A DNA stretch of 33,982 nt, taken from NCBI GenBank assembly GCA_023264145.1, contig JALQTA010000003.1:1-33982 (forward strand). Reading direction: 5' to 3'. This document shows positions 16,796 through 25,196 of the stretch, in pieces (positions within the stretch are counted from its first letter, which is position 1; each line of letters opens with the position of its first letter). Below the pieces are notes generated by a model, which was given only the letters and a program-made list of their open reading frames with translations, had not been told where the DNA came from and ran no database searches. The DNA is from Minisyncoccota bacterium. Lineage in GTDB: Bacteria; Patescibacteriota; Minisyncoccia; SW-4-49-11. Position numbers and translations under genes: made by a program.

Positions 16796-19786
16796 TTAAA
16801 AAATCTTAATACCAAGCACGCGTTCAATTTCAGCGAAATCAGTAGTATGATCTAATACCTTTAGAATACCAGAAACTTCTAAGGTTGTCATACCCTCTTC
16901 AATGGCAAGAGCCTTAATTTTGGCAGTAGAGGCCTGGGTGAGAATTAAATCTTTAATTGATTGGCTTAAGACAAGAACTTCAAATATAGCCATAATACCT
17001 AAATATGCTTCTGAGCTTGGTATATTTTCATCCGCTCTCATAATGCTATCAGGAATAAGATGATGGTATTGAGGAGGCAGTTTAGATTGAATAATTGATT
17101 TCTGCTCTTCATTTAATACTACAGGGACTGCTTTTTCTGGATTTAATTTACGGATAATTCTTTGCGTTATGGTAGCATTTACAAAAGTGGCAATTTCAGA
17201 TAATCCAACTCCTAAATCATATAGTCTTAATATTGCTGAAGCTGCATCATTGGCATGAAGAGTTGATAGTAAAAGATGTCCTGTGGCGGCTGTTTGCATG
17301 GCAACCTTGGCTGTCTCGCTGTCACGAATTTCTCCAATAAGTACAATATTAGGGTTTTGTCGCAAGAGAGCTCTAATAGCATTAGGAAAACTATATCCGG
17401 TCTGTTCATTGATGCTCGTTTGTAAAATTCCAGATAATTTATATTCAATCGGATCTTCAATGGTGATAATTTTAGTGCCTGGTTGATTTAAGGTGTTTAG
17501 AGCAGCGTATAGAGTAGTGGACTTTCCTGCACTTGTAGGGCCAGTCACTAAAATTAATCCAGTTTTAGCTGATAGTTGTTGCTGGAAAAGACCTATATTA
17601 TAATCGTCCATTCCTAAGTCTTTGAGACCAAGTTGAGCAATATCTGAGCGTAGTATTCTCAATACAATGGTTTGTCCATATCCTCCGGGAATAATAGAAA
17701 CTCTTACATCAAAATTTTTATCACTAAATATCGTAAATCGACCTTCTTGAATGGTATTGGAAATATCAAGAGCAAGTCCTGAAAATATCTTGATCTGGCT
17801 TAAAATTTGAGGATATAATGATTTTGGTACTCGAGCTTCTTCATATAATACTCCGTCAATACGAAATCGAATGATGAGAGAATCCATATCAGGCTCAAGG
17901 TGAATATCAGTTGCTCTTTTTAATAGAGCTGCATGCGTAATAGCAATTAACTGATCTTGAATATGCATTGCCTCCGATAATTGATTAATTTGAGGATATG
18001 TTTCTGAAGGTTTGATATGAATTCCTCGGGATAAAGTAGAGGTGAGAGTTGCTTCATACATTTCCTCAATATATCCCGTGTCACCGGCAACAGATACCAC
18101 TTCTTCAAATGATGTTTCTCCATCAATAGCATGAAGAATACCATCTTGAAATAAGGTAATCATTCCATTCTCAATTGCTTTGCGGAATATTTTAAATTCA
18201 GGGGTATTATTAATAATTAACTCTTTGATATTATCTTTAGCTTCAAATAATTCATAAATGGCAAGACGTCCCTTATATCCAATTCCATAACATTTAGGAC
18301 ATCCTTTAGGTCTATATAATCGAGTTACTTCTTTAGGGATAGTGATATTAGATTTTGGAGAAATAATGGCAAGTGCATGATTAATACTTTCAATCTCTTC
18401 TTCTGAGGGAACATATTCTTCCTTACAATCACAAAGTCTTCTTAATAATCGTTGAGCAATAAAGAGATTCATCGCAGAGACAATTAATTGAGGGGCAATA
18501 TTAAATTCTTGCAATCGAGTAACAATACCAACTGAGTCATTAGTGTGAATAGTAGAAAAAACTAAATGCCCAGTAATAGAAGCATTAATTGCAATATTGG
18601 CAGTGTCATTGTCACGAATTTCCCCAATCATAATTACATCAGGATCTTGTCTCACAATAGCTTTGAGACCATTTGCAAAGGTATATCCTTTTTTATTATC
18701 AACTTGAGTCTGATTAATATTCGGTAATTTATATTCAATGGGATCCTCTAAAGTAATAATGTTAGTCTCAGAACGATTGATATAGTTTAAAAAAGAGTAA
18801 AGGCTAGTAGTTTTTCCTGATCCAGTAGGTCCAGATAACATAATCATTCCTTGAGATTTCTCTAAGTTTTTGGTAATAATATCAATAAATGTGGGGCGAA
18901 TACCAAAAGAATGAATATCGAGATTGTGGATTTCGGTATTTAATAAACGCATTACAATGATTTCTCCTGTTTTACTTGGGAGAATAGAAACTCTTACATC
19001 AATATTTTGTTTTTGAGCTCCATCAGTGTCTACAATTACAATACTAAAGCGTCCATCTTGGGATACTGTTTTAATATTAAGTACAAGAGATGACAGATTT
19101 TTGATACGTGATACAAGAGCTGGATATTCGCTTGGATCTAAATTAAATATATCTTGTAATACTCCGTCTATACGATATCGTAAGCGGGTGGAAGATCCTT
19201 TGGGTTCTATGTGAATATCACTTGCTTCTGAGGTAATGGCTCCAGCACAAATAATTTGAACTAGCTCCGATATTTCAACAGAGTTTATTTTACGTGCAAA
19301 ATCTTCTAAGGTAATAATATCCCTTTGAGTATCTTCTATCATTTGTATCGGAATAATCAGTCTATCTTTAACGACTTGACTCCGATCTTGTAAAAATTGA
19401 TAGGTATCATAAGCTTTTTCTAAGCTATATTTTGATACGAGATACAGTTCAATTTGATACTCTTTTTGATAAAATTGCTGAAGAATATTTTTGGTCAGAG
19501 GGTTATTAATATCTTCAATTGCAACTTTAAGATGAATTCCTGCTCTTTGAAATATAATCATGCGAGCTTTCTGAGCCTGCTCTTTGGTGAGGATTCGAAG
19601 GGCGTCAGGATTAATGGGAATAAATTTCAAGTTAAGATAAGGGATGCCTAAACTATCAGCTCTTTTTTGTACCGCTAATTCTTCTTCTTTTTTACGGATA
19701 GTAGATAAATTAGTATTAATAGAATTACTCGTGTGGAGTTTTTCTCTAAAACTTTGTCTATTTGCTTGTTTGTTTATTGTAGGCAT
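16796..19786 (-). CDS. Tandem-fused double PilB/GspE-type secretion ATPase
   Basis: A 996-aa protein made of two complete PilB/GspE motors in one chain; usual members have one motor in about 550-600 aa. First motor: Walker A GPTGSGKTT with K325, Asp box ITLEDPIEYKL, Walker B DVIMIGEIRD, His box STIHTNDS, and a cysteine cluster (LCDC then GCPKCYGIGYKGR). Second motor: Walker A GPTSAGKST with K755, ITIEDPIEYKL, NIVLIGEIRD, STLHANDA, but no cysteine cluster. The Walker lysines are 430 residues apart. Both halves have the N2-type segment (FRIDGVLYEEAR in the second). Upstream in-frame codons to 19918 run into the divergent pgk promoter; the ATG at 19786 (MPTINKQANRQSF) is chosen. A role in powering type IV pilus or type II secretion assembly is inferred; no pilC, pilT or pilin lies nearby. 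Confidence 0.93.
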   Translation of the reverse strand: MPTINKQANRQSFREKLHTSNSINTNLSTIRKKEEELAVQKRADSLGIPYLNLKFIPINPDALRILTKEQAQKARMIIFQRAGIHLKVAIEDINNPLTKNILQQFYQKEYQIELYLVSKYSLEKAYDTYQFLQDRSQVVKDRLIIPIQMIEDTQRDIITLEDFARKINSVEISELVQIICAGAITSEASDIHIEPKGSSTRLRYRIDGVLQDIFNLDPSEYPALVSRIKNLSSLVLNIKTVSQDGRFSIVIVDTDGAQKQNIDVRVSILPSKTGEIIVMRLLNTEIHNLDIHSFGIRPTFIDIITKNLEKSQGMIMLSGPTGSGKTTSLYSFLNYINRSETNIITLEDPIEYKLPNINQTQVDNKKGYTFANGLKAIVRQDPDVIMIGEIRDNDTANIAINASITGHLVFSTIHTNDSVGIVTRLQEFNIAPQLIVSAMNLFIAQRLLRRLCDCKEEYVPSEEEIESINHALAIISPKSNITIPKEVTRLYRPKGCPKCYGIGYKGRLAIYELFEAKDNIKELIINNTPEFKIFRKAIENGMITLFQDGILHAIDGETSFEEVVSVAGDTGYIEEMYEATLTSTLSRGIHIKPSETYPQINQLSEAMHIQDQLIAITHAALLKRATDIHLEPDMDSLIIRFRIDGVLYEEARVPKSLYPQILSQIKIFSGLALDISNTIQEGRFTIFSDKNFDVRVSIIPGGYGQTIVLRILRSDIAQLGLKDLGMDDYNIGLFQQQLSAKTGLILVTGPTSAGKSTTLYAALNTLNQPGTKIITIEDPIEYKLSGILQTSINEQTGYSFPNAIRALLRQNPNIVLIGEIRDSETAKVAMQTAATGHLLLSTLHANDAASAILRLYDLGVGLSEIATFVNATITQRIIRKLNPEKAVPVVLNEEQKSIIQSKLPPQYHHLIPDSIMRADENIPSSEAYLGIMAIFEVLVLSQSIKDLILTQASTAKIKALAIEEGMTTLEVSGILKVLDHTTDFAEIERVLGIKIF

Positions 19787-19806
19787 ATTATATACACATA
19801 TACCAT

Positions 19807-19835
19807 ATTCTAACATAGAACAGTGTAGGTGTCTA
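19807..19835 (-). promoter_or_regulatory. Promoter of the PilB-tsaE-cysS operon
   Basis: On the minus strand TAGACA (19830-19835) lies 17 nt before TAGAAT (19807-19812). The predicted start near 19800 gives a 14-nt leader to the ATG at 19786. The elements match the consensus at five of six bases each. Confidence 0.6.
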
Positions 19836-19872
19836 AAATACTGAGATATATAGTAAAAACTCTTTTTTATGG

Positions 19873-19878
19873 TATAAT
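19873..19878 (+). promoter_or_regulatory. -10 element of pgk, near-leaderless
   Basis: A perfect TATAAT ends 9 nt before the pgk ATG at 19888. The expected start near 19885 would leave only about 3 nt of leader. No good -35 hexamer is visible at 16-18 nt upstream. Confidence 0.55.
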
Positions 19879-19887
19879 AATAGCTAT

Positions 19888-20964
19888 ATGAAATATATAG
19901 AAAATACACCATATTCAATACAGGGGCAGAGAGTTTTGTTACGTATTGATGTTAATGAGCCTATCGATGAAAAGGGATATCCTCAAGATACCTTTCGTAT
20001 ATCGAAGGCTTTACATACCATTCAATATTTGAGATCTCAAAAAGCAAAAATTATTATTATTGCTCATTTAGGTGATCCAGAAGGTAAGTATAATGCATCG
20101 TTATCATTAAGATCAATTGCGGGGGTATTAGCAGAGATGGGTGGCTTTAATATTGATTTTATTGACTCTCTTATAGAAGACATTGATTCTACGCAAAGTC
20201 ATCGTATACAAGATGGAGATGTAATGATGTTAGAAAATATACGTTTTGATCCTAGAGAAGAGATGAATGATATATCATTAGCTCATACATTAGCTCAATT
20301 TGCTGATATATATGTAAATGATTCGTTTTCAGTAACTCATCGTAATCATGCCTCGGTGTCAATAATAACAACATTATTACCTTCTTTTGCAGGACTTGTA
20401 TTGGCAAAAGAAACAGAGGTGCTTAATACTATTCTGCATAATCCTAAAAGTCCATCTGTTGCGATTATTGGAGGGGCTAAGATTGCAACGAAATTGCCCG
20501 TGATAGAGGTTTTGGAAACATCTTTTGATTATATTTTGATTGGTGGTAAAATAGCTAATGAGTATATTGATCATTATGCTTCTCAGAGTCATCCTAAAGT
20601 TATAGTACCTATTGATTTTATTGAAGAAAAACGATATGATATCGGTCCCAAAACACGGGAGTTATTTGCTGAGTATATTGCCAAAGCATCAACTATTGTC
20701 TGGAATGGCCCTTTGGGATGGTTTGAACACAAGCCTTATGATGAGGGAACAAAATATATCGCTCAAGCAATTGCTCAAAATGAAGATAGTTATTCTGTGA
20801 TCGGCGGAGGAGAAACCGTGGATGAAGTACATAATTTGCATCAAGAGGCAAAAATTGACTTTATTTCTACAGGAGGTGGAGCTATGCTGGAATATATTGC
20901 TCATAAAGGACAGTTACCAGGAATTGAAGCCTTAGAACAAAGTAGTGTTGAATTTATAGTATGA
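19888..20964 (+). CDS. pgk: Phosphoglycerate kinase, compact divergent form
   Basis: Glycolytic enzyme converting 1,3-bisphosphoglycerate and ADP to 3-phosphoglycerate and ATP. At 358 aa it is shorter than the usual 390-400. The substrate site VLLRIDVNEP has R19, D21 and N23; FRISKAL holds R37; AHLGDP has H60 but an Asp replaces the usual Arg of HLGRP (D63). NDSFSVTHRNHAS, GGAKIATKLPVI, VWNGPLGWFE, GGGETVDEV and STGGGAMLEY correspond to the remaining conserved blocks. Catalytic function is probably retained because the main substrate and nucleotide loops are present. Its TGA overlaps the ATG of the following glycosyltransferase (ATGA). The gene heads a plus-strand operon. Confidence 0.95.
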   Translation: MKYIENTPYSIQGQRVLLRIDVNEPIDEKGYPQDTFRISKALHTIQYLRSQKAKIIIIAHLGDPEGKYNASLSLRSIAGVLAEMGGFNIDFIDSLIEDIDSTQSHRIQDGDVMMLENIRFDPREEMNDISLAHTLAQFADIYVNDSFSVTHRNHASVSIITTLLPSFAGLVLAKETEVLNTILHNPKSPSVAIIGGAKIATKLPVIEVLETSFDYILIGGKIANEYIDHYASQSHPKVIVPIDFIEEKRYDIGPKTRELFAEYIAKASTIVWNGPLGWFEHKPYDEGTKYIAQAIAQNEDSYSVIGGGETVDEVHNLHQEAKIDFISTGGGAMLEYIAHKGQLPGIEALEQSSVEFIV

Positions 20965-22079
20965 AAATCGCAATACACGCATCACATTTATGTCAAGATA
21001 GGGAAGATGGAAATCAAACCTATATGATTAATTTATTTCAAAATTTACGAGATATTGATCAAAAAAATCAGTATATATTTTATTATAATAAACCTGAAGG
21101 TCGAAGAGTAGAAGCTCCTAATTTCCTCCATAAAGTTCATCAAGCTCCATGGATGTGGACTCAGAGAGTATTTCCTTTTCTATTAAGAAAAGATAAGCCT
21201 GATGTCTTATTTATGCCTATTCAAATGCTACCTTTTTTGAAGGCAAAAAAGCAAAAATCAGTTGTGACTATACATGATCTTGCGTTCTTATTGTATCCTG
21301 AAACATTCCCTGCTAAAGATGCTTTTTTGCATAAACTGTATGTAAGAGAAGCAATTACGAAAGCAGATCACTTAATAGCTATTACTGAAGCTACTAAACA
21401 AGATATTGTTTCATTTTATCATGTTGATCCAGCTAAAATTACTGTGGTATATCATGGAGTCGATACAGAAAGATTTCGACCTATGAAACAAGAAGAAACT
21501 CATTTAGTGGATAAGGTAAAAGAAAAATATCATATTACTCAACCATATATTTTATATATAGGAAATGTTCAGCCTCGTAAAAATATTCAAGGGTTAATTA
21601 AATCATATCAACAATTAAGACATACAACGCATCATACTCATCAGTTGGTTATTGCTGGAGCTAAAGCGTGGATGGTAGATGAGGTGATGCAGAATATCGG
21701 TAATGACTTTAGGGAGGATATTATTTTTACGGGAAGATTTGAAGATAGTGAGCTACCTGCTTTATTATGGGGATCAGAATCTTTTATTCTCCCTAGTTTC
21801 TATGAGGGGTTTGGATTACCAATATTAGAAGCTATGGCTTGTGGAGTGCCTACATTGGTTTCTAATACTCCTAGTTTAGCTGAAGTTGGAGGTGATGCAA
21901 GTCTTACGTTTGATCCTCATAATATTGACGATATGACAAAAGTATTAGACAATGTATGTAATGATAATAAGTTACGCCAGTCTATGATTCAGAAAGGTTT
22001 TGCTCGAGTAGCGCAATTTTCTTGGAAAACTTGTGCTCAGCAGACCCTTGATGTTATTGATAAGGTATCACGCTATTAA
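20961..22079 (+). CDS. Glycosyltransferase family 4 protein
   Basis: A 372-aa retaining GT-B glycosyltransferase of the GT4/mannosyltransferase type. The N-terminal domain starts MKIAIHASHLCQ and contains VTIHDLAFLLYPE. The nucleotide-sugar domain has ILYIGNVQPRKNIQGLI and the EX7E signature in PSFYEGFGLPILEAMACGVP. It has no transmembrane helix and would act at the inner membrane face. Donor and acceptor are unknown. The operon with LCP, GT2 and pgk suggests a cell-surface glycopolymer. It is translationally coupled to pgk. Confidence 0.93.
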   Translation: MKIAIHASHLCQDREDGNQTYMINLFQNLRDIDQKNQYIFYYNKPEGRRVEAPNFLHKVHQAPWMWTQRVFPFLLRKDKPDVLFMPIQMLPFLKAKKQKSVVTIHDLAFLLYPETFPAKDAFLHKLYVREAITKADHLIAITEATKQDIVSFYHVDPAKITVVYHGVDTERFRPMKQEETHLVDKVKEKYHITQPYILYIGNVQPRKNIQGLIKSYQQLRHTTHHTHQLVIAGAKAWMVDEVMQNIGNDFREDIIFTGRFEDSELPALLWGSESFILPSFYEGFGLPILEAMACGVPTLVSNTPSLAEVGGDASLTFDPHNIDDMTKVLDNVCNDNKLRQSMIQKGFARVAQFSWKTCAQQTLDVIDKVSRY

Positions 22080-22083
22080 ATCT

Positions 22084-23145
22084 ATGAAAAAAATTATTCC
22101 TTCTAAGCATTCTTCTCATAAACAGAAGAAGAAAATGAAACCATGGAAACGCAATCTGCTGATTGTGTTAGGGGTAATTGTACTTATTGCTGGAGGTGTT
22201 CTTGGATATTTTGGATATCAAGCCAATAAATCTATTAATAATATTACCGGAGAAAATAAATCTATTTTTGACACCGCTCGGTCTTTATTGCCAGGAGCTG
22301 CCAATAAAACATTAAAATCAGATAATGGAAGAACGAATATTGTATTATTGGGAATTCGTGGAGAAAATGATCCTAATGGAGGATTATTAGCTGATTCGGT
22401 GATGATTATTTCTATCCAAAATGAAACCAAGCAAGTGGCTATGATTTCTATTCCTCGAGATTTGCGAGTAGAAATTCCTGGAGTACGAGGATATGGGAAG
22501 TTAAACTCAGCTCATGCAATAGGGTCTCAGCAGAATCCACCTCAAGGTATTCAATATACGATGCAGGTACTTGAGAAAATAACAGGGATGTCTATGCATT
22601 ATGGAGCTAGTGTAGACTTCATTGCCTTTAAAGGAATTATTGATGCATTAGGGGGAATTACTATTAATGCAGCTAGTGATTTCTATGATCCTAATTATGA
22701 AGGAGGAATTAGAGTACAAAAAGGGCTTAATGATTTAAATAGTGATAGAGCTTTAAAATATGTTTGGGCTCGCTTAAGTACTAATGACTTTGATCGCTCA
22801 CGACGTCAAAGAGAGGTATTAACTGCGATTAAAGATAAGGCAGAGAGTAATGGTGTCTTGAATAATCCAATTTTTCTTATTAATGTATTAAATAATCTTG
22901 GTAATCATGTTAAAACAACAGTGACATTAGATGAAATGAAAACATTTATTGCTATTGGTAATGAATTAGATTTGAACACTATTATTCAGCGTGGTTATGA
23001 TACTTCTCCAGATGGACCATTTACATCTAGAACAGACCCTGGTATTGGGTATGTAATTATCCCACGATCAGGTAGTTTTACAGAATTCCAGCAAGATATT
23101 CAAGGTATATTTAGTCCCTCAGACACTACAGAGATAAATCAATGA
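22084..23145 (+). CDS. LytR-CpsA-Psr (LCP) family glycopolymer transferase
   Basis: A 353-aa membrane-anchored LCP protein. Such enzymes transfer lipid-linked glycopolymers to peptidoglycan or other envelope acceptors. After a Lys-rich cytoplasmic tail there is one membrane helix at about residues 25-47 (NLLIVLGVIVLIAGGVLGYF). The extracellular LCP core has ADSVMIISI, ISIPRDLRVEIPG, GKLNSAHAIG and DFDRSRRQREVL, which carry the conserved Arg and Asp residues that bind the pyrophosphate head. Upstream in-frame codons to 22033 lie inside the GT4 gene; the ATG at 22084, 4 nt after its stop, is preferred. No CpsA accessory domain is visible. Confidence 0.94.
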   Translation: MKKIIPSKHSSHKQKKKMKPWKRNLLIVLGVIVLIAGGVLGYFGYQANKSINNITGENKSIFDTARSLLPGAANKTLKSDNGRTNIVLLGIRGENDPNGGLLADSVMIISIQNETKQVAMISIPRDLRVEIPGVRGYGKLNSAHAIGSQQNPPQGIQYTMQVLEKITGMSMHYGASVDFIAFKGIIDALGGITINAASDFYDPNYEGGIRVQKGLNDLNSDRALKYVWARLSTNDFDRSRRQREVLTAIKDKAESNGVLNNPIFLINVLNNLGNHVKTTVTLDEMKTFIAIGNELDLNTIIQRGYDTSPDGPFTSRTDPGIGYVIIPRSGSFTEFQQDIQGIFSPSDTTEINQ

Positions 23146-23146
23146 T

Positions 23147-23968
23147 ATGAAATATAAAGTTGCATTAACGATTGTTAATTATAATACCAAAGATCTTCTT
23201 CTTTATTGTCTTAAAAAAATTAATCAAGCAAAAATATCCTTTCCGCATCAGATTATTGTGTTAGATAATGCCTCTAGAGATGCAGAAGAAACAGAAGAAG
23301 AGGTAAGAAGTCAATATCCAGAGGTATTCTTTATCCGAGAACGTCTTAACACAGGATATACAAAGGGGGTAAATAGATGTATTAAGAAAGCCGATGCCCA
23401 ATATATCTTTAATTTGAATACTGATGCATTTATTGAACCAGATGTAGTTGAAAAAATGGTTAATTACCTTGATGAAAATCCCTCAGTTGGACTTATTGCT
23501 CCACAACTACTCAATTTTGATGGTTCTATTCAGGAATCAAGTTATTGTTTTTTAACTCCAGCTATAGCATTGTATCGGAGAACCTTTATTGGTCTTTTCC
23601 CGTTTGCTCAAAAAGAGCTGAATCGTTTTCGAATGCAGGGCTGGGATAGAACTTCTATACGAGAAGTAGATTGGGTATTAGGGGCAGCATATATGTTTCC
23701 GAAAGAAGTAATAGAAAAAATAGGATACTTAGATGAGGCCATGTTTTTATATCTTTCAGATACCTATTTGGCCTGGAAAATGTGGGCAGAAGGTAAAAAG
23801 GTAGTGTATTATCCTGAAGTGAAAATGTATCATTATCATCGTAAATCAAGTCAGAATAGATTATTACTGAAATCTCTTATGAGTAAAGCGTATTGGATAC
23901 ATATTCGGGATGGTATTTCTTTTTTTCTGAAAACACGAGGTAAAACAAATCCACATAAATTAACTTAA
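23147..23968 (+). CDS. Glycosyltransferase family 2 protein (rhamnosyltransferase-like)
   Basis: A 273-aa GT-A glycosyltransferase. The N-terminus ALTIVNYNTKDLLLYCL and IIVLDNASRD are typical of WbbL/rhamnosyltransferase-like GT2 enzymes. The metal-binding DxD equivalent reads LNTDAFI. The acceptor-side region is VDWVLGAAYMFPKEVIEKIGYLDE followed by LYLSDTYLAWKM, where the common FEDVDLCWR pattern has Ser instead of Glu. No membrane helix is certain. It starts 1 nt after the LCP stop. The sugar donor is unknown. Confidence 0.92.
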   Translation: MKYKVALTIVNYNTKDLLLYCLKKINQAKISFPHQIIVLDNASRDAEETEEEVRSQYPEVFFIRERLNTGYTKGVNRCIKKADAQYIFNLNTDAFIEPDVVEKMVNYLDENPSVGLIAPQLLNFDGSIQESSYCFLTPAIALYRRTFIGLFPFAQKELNRFRMQGWDRTSIREVDWVLGAAYMFPKEVIEKIGYLDEAMFLYLSDTYLAWKMWAEGKKVVYYPEVKMYHYHRKSSQNRLLLKSLMSKAYWIHIRDGISFFLKTRGKTNPHKLT

Positions 23969-23977
23969 ATCCTACTT

Positions 23978-25162
23978 ATGAAACCCTTTAAAGCATTATT
24001 TACTATTCTCCTTCTTCTTATCTCATTTGTTTTGGGAGGTATTTTTTTTGATGACTATACTCAAAGTTTTATTAATAATACTCCTTTGGGAGGGAATACT
24101 ATCGAAACAACATCATTACAAGATGTATATGGATTTTTACAAGATAAATATTTATATCCAGATAAAATCAATGATAGTCAGAAACTCGAATTAGGATCTA
24201 TTAAGGGGTTAGTAGGGGCGTTAGATGATCCATATACGGTGTATTTCTCTCAGGAGGAGTATAATGACTTTCAAGAAAATCTTGAAGGGAAATTTGAAGG
24301 GATTGGAGCTGAGATTGGAATTAAGGAAGAGCAGTTAATTATTGTAACTCCTATCGATGGAACTCCAGCCTACAAAGCAGGGTTATTAGCAGGAGATGAA
24401 TTGATTGCAATAGATGGGGAATCAACAACGGGATTAACAGTAGAAAAAGCGGTAACTAAAATTAGAGGCAAAAAAGGAACTGAAGTTAAATTAGATATTG
24501 TAAGAGAGGGGCAAGAGGGAGTACAGAACTTTACCATTATAAGAGATATTATTGATATACCTAATATTATTGTAGAAGAAAAAGATTCGGTAGGAGTTAT
24601 TTCTATTGCTCAATTTCAAGAACAAACTGCACAAGAGTTAAGTAAAGAAATAGCTTCTTTACAAAACAAAGGAATAAATAATATAGTATTAGATTTACGT
24701 AATAATCCAGGAGGATATTTACAGGCTGCAGTTGAAACAGTTGAATTATTTGTACCTAAAGGATCAACCGCAGTGATAGAAAAGGCAAAAGATAATAAAG
24801 TAGTAGAGACGTTAAAGACCAAAAAATCTCCACTATATGAAGATATAAAACTCGTAGTATTAATTAATCAAGGATCAGCAAGTGCCTCAGAAATTGTAGC
24901 AGGAGCTTTGCGAGATTTAAAGCAAACACAATTAATTGGAAAACAAAGTTTTGGAAAGGGTGTTGTGCAAAGTATTCAAAGTTTTACGGACGGTTCAGTC
25001 CTCAAATATACCGTTGCAGAGTGGGTAACTCCATCAGGTAAAGCTATTAATAAAGAGGGAATTAAACCAGATATTGAAATTGAATTGACAGCAGAAGATA
25101 TTAAAAATAAAAATGATATTCAGTTACAAAAAGCTCTAGAGGTTGTAAAGGGGCTAAAATAG
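23978..25162 (+). CDS. ctp-like: S41-family C-terminal processing protease
   Basis: A 394-aa exported CtpA/CtpB-type serine protease. It has an N-terminal signal anchor at about residues 5-24 (ALFTILLLLISFVLGGIFF), a PDZ domain (about residues 105-190, IVTPIDGTPAYKAGLLAGDEL), and an S41 catalytic domain. The Ser-Lys-Gln set is present: S302 in GSASASEIVAGAL, K327 in SFGKG, and Q331, with the usual 25-residue Ser-Lys spacing. It probably trims or degrades envelope proteins. It starts 9 nt after the GT2 stop and closes the operon. The 34-nt convergent gap to proS shows no clear terminator. Confidence 0.95.
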   Translation: MKPFKALFTILLLLISFVLGGIFFDDYTQSFINNTPLGGNTIETTSLQDVYGFLQDKYLYPDKINDSQKLELGSIKGLVGALDDPYTVYFSQEEYNDFQENLEGKFEGIGAEIGIKEEQLIIVTPIDGTPAYKAGLLAGDELIAIDGESTTGLTVEKAVTKIRGKKGTEVKLDIVREGQEGVQNFTIIRDIIDIPNIIVEEKDSVGVISIAQFQEQTAQELSKEIASLQNKGINNIVLDLRNNPGGYLQAAVETVELFVPKGSTAVIEKAKDNKVVETLKTKKSPLYEDIKLVVLINQGSASASEIVAGALRDLKQTQLIGKQSFGKGVVQSIQSFTDGSVLKYTVAEWVTPSGKAINKEGIKPDIEIELTAEDIKNKNDIQLQKALEVVKGLK

Positions 25163-25196
25163 GAGATAGATGATATTCTCAAAGGGTATATGATAT

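Noticed and set aside
19787-19918. N-terminal extension of the fused PilB
   Set aside because: The extra codons are Tyr- and Ser-rich, run across the divergent promoter region into pgk, and precede a good ATG at 19786.
25163-25196. Bidirectional terminator in the convergent S41-proS gap
   Set aside because: Only a weak GAGA/TCTC pairing is present, with no stable stem or T-run.
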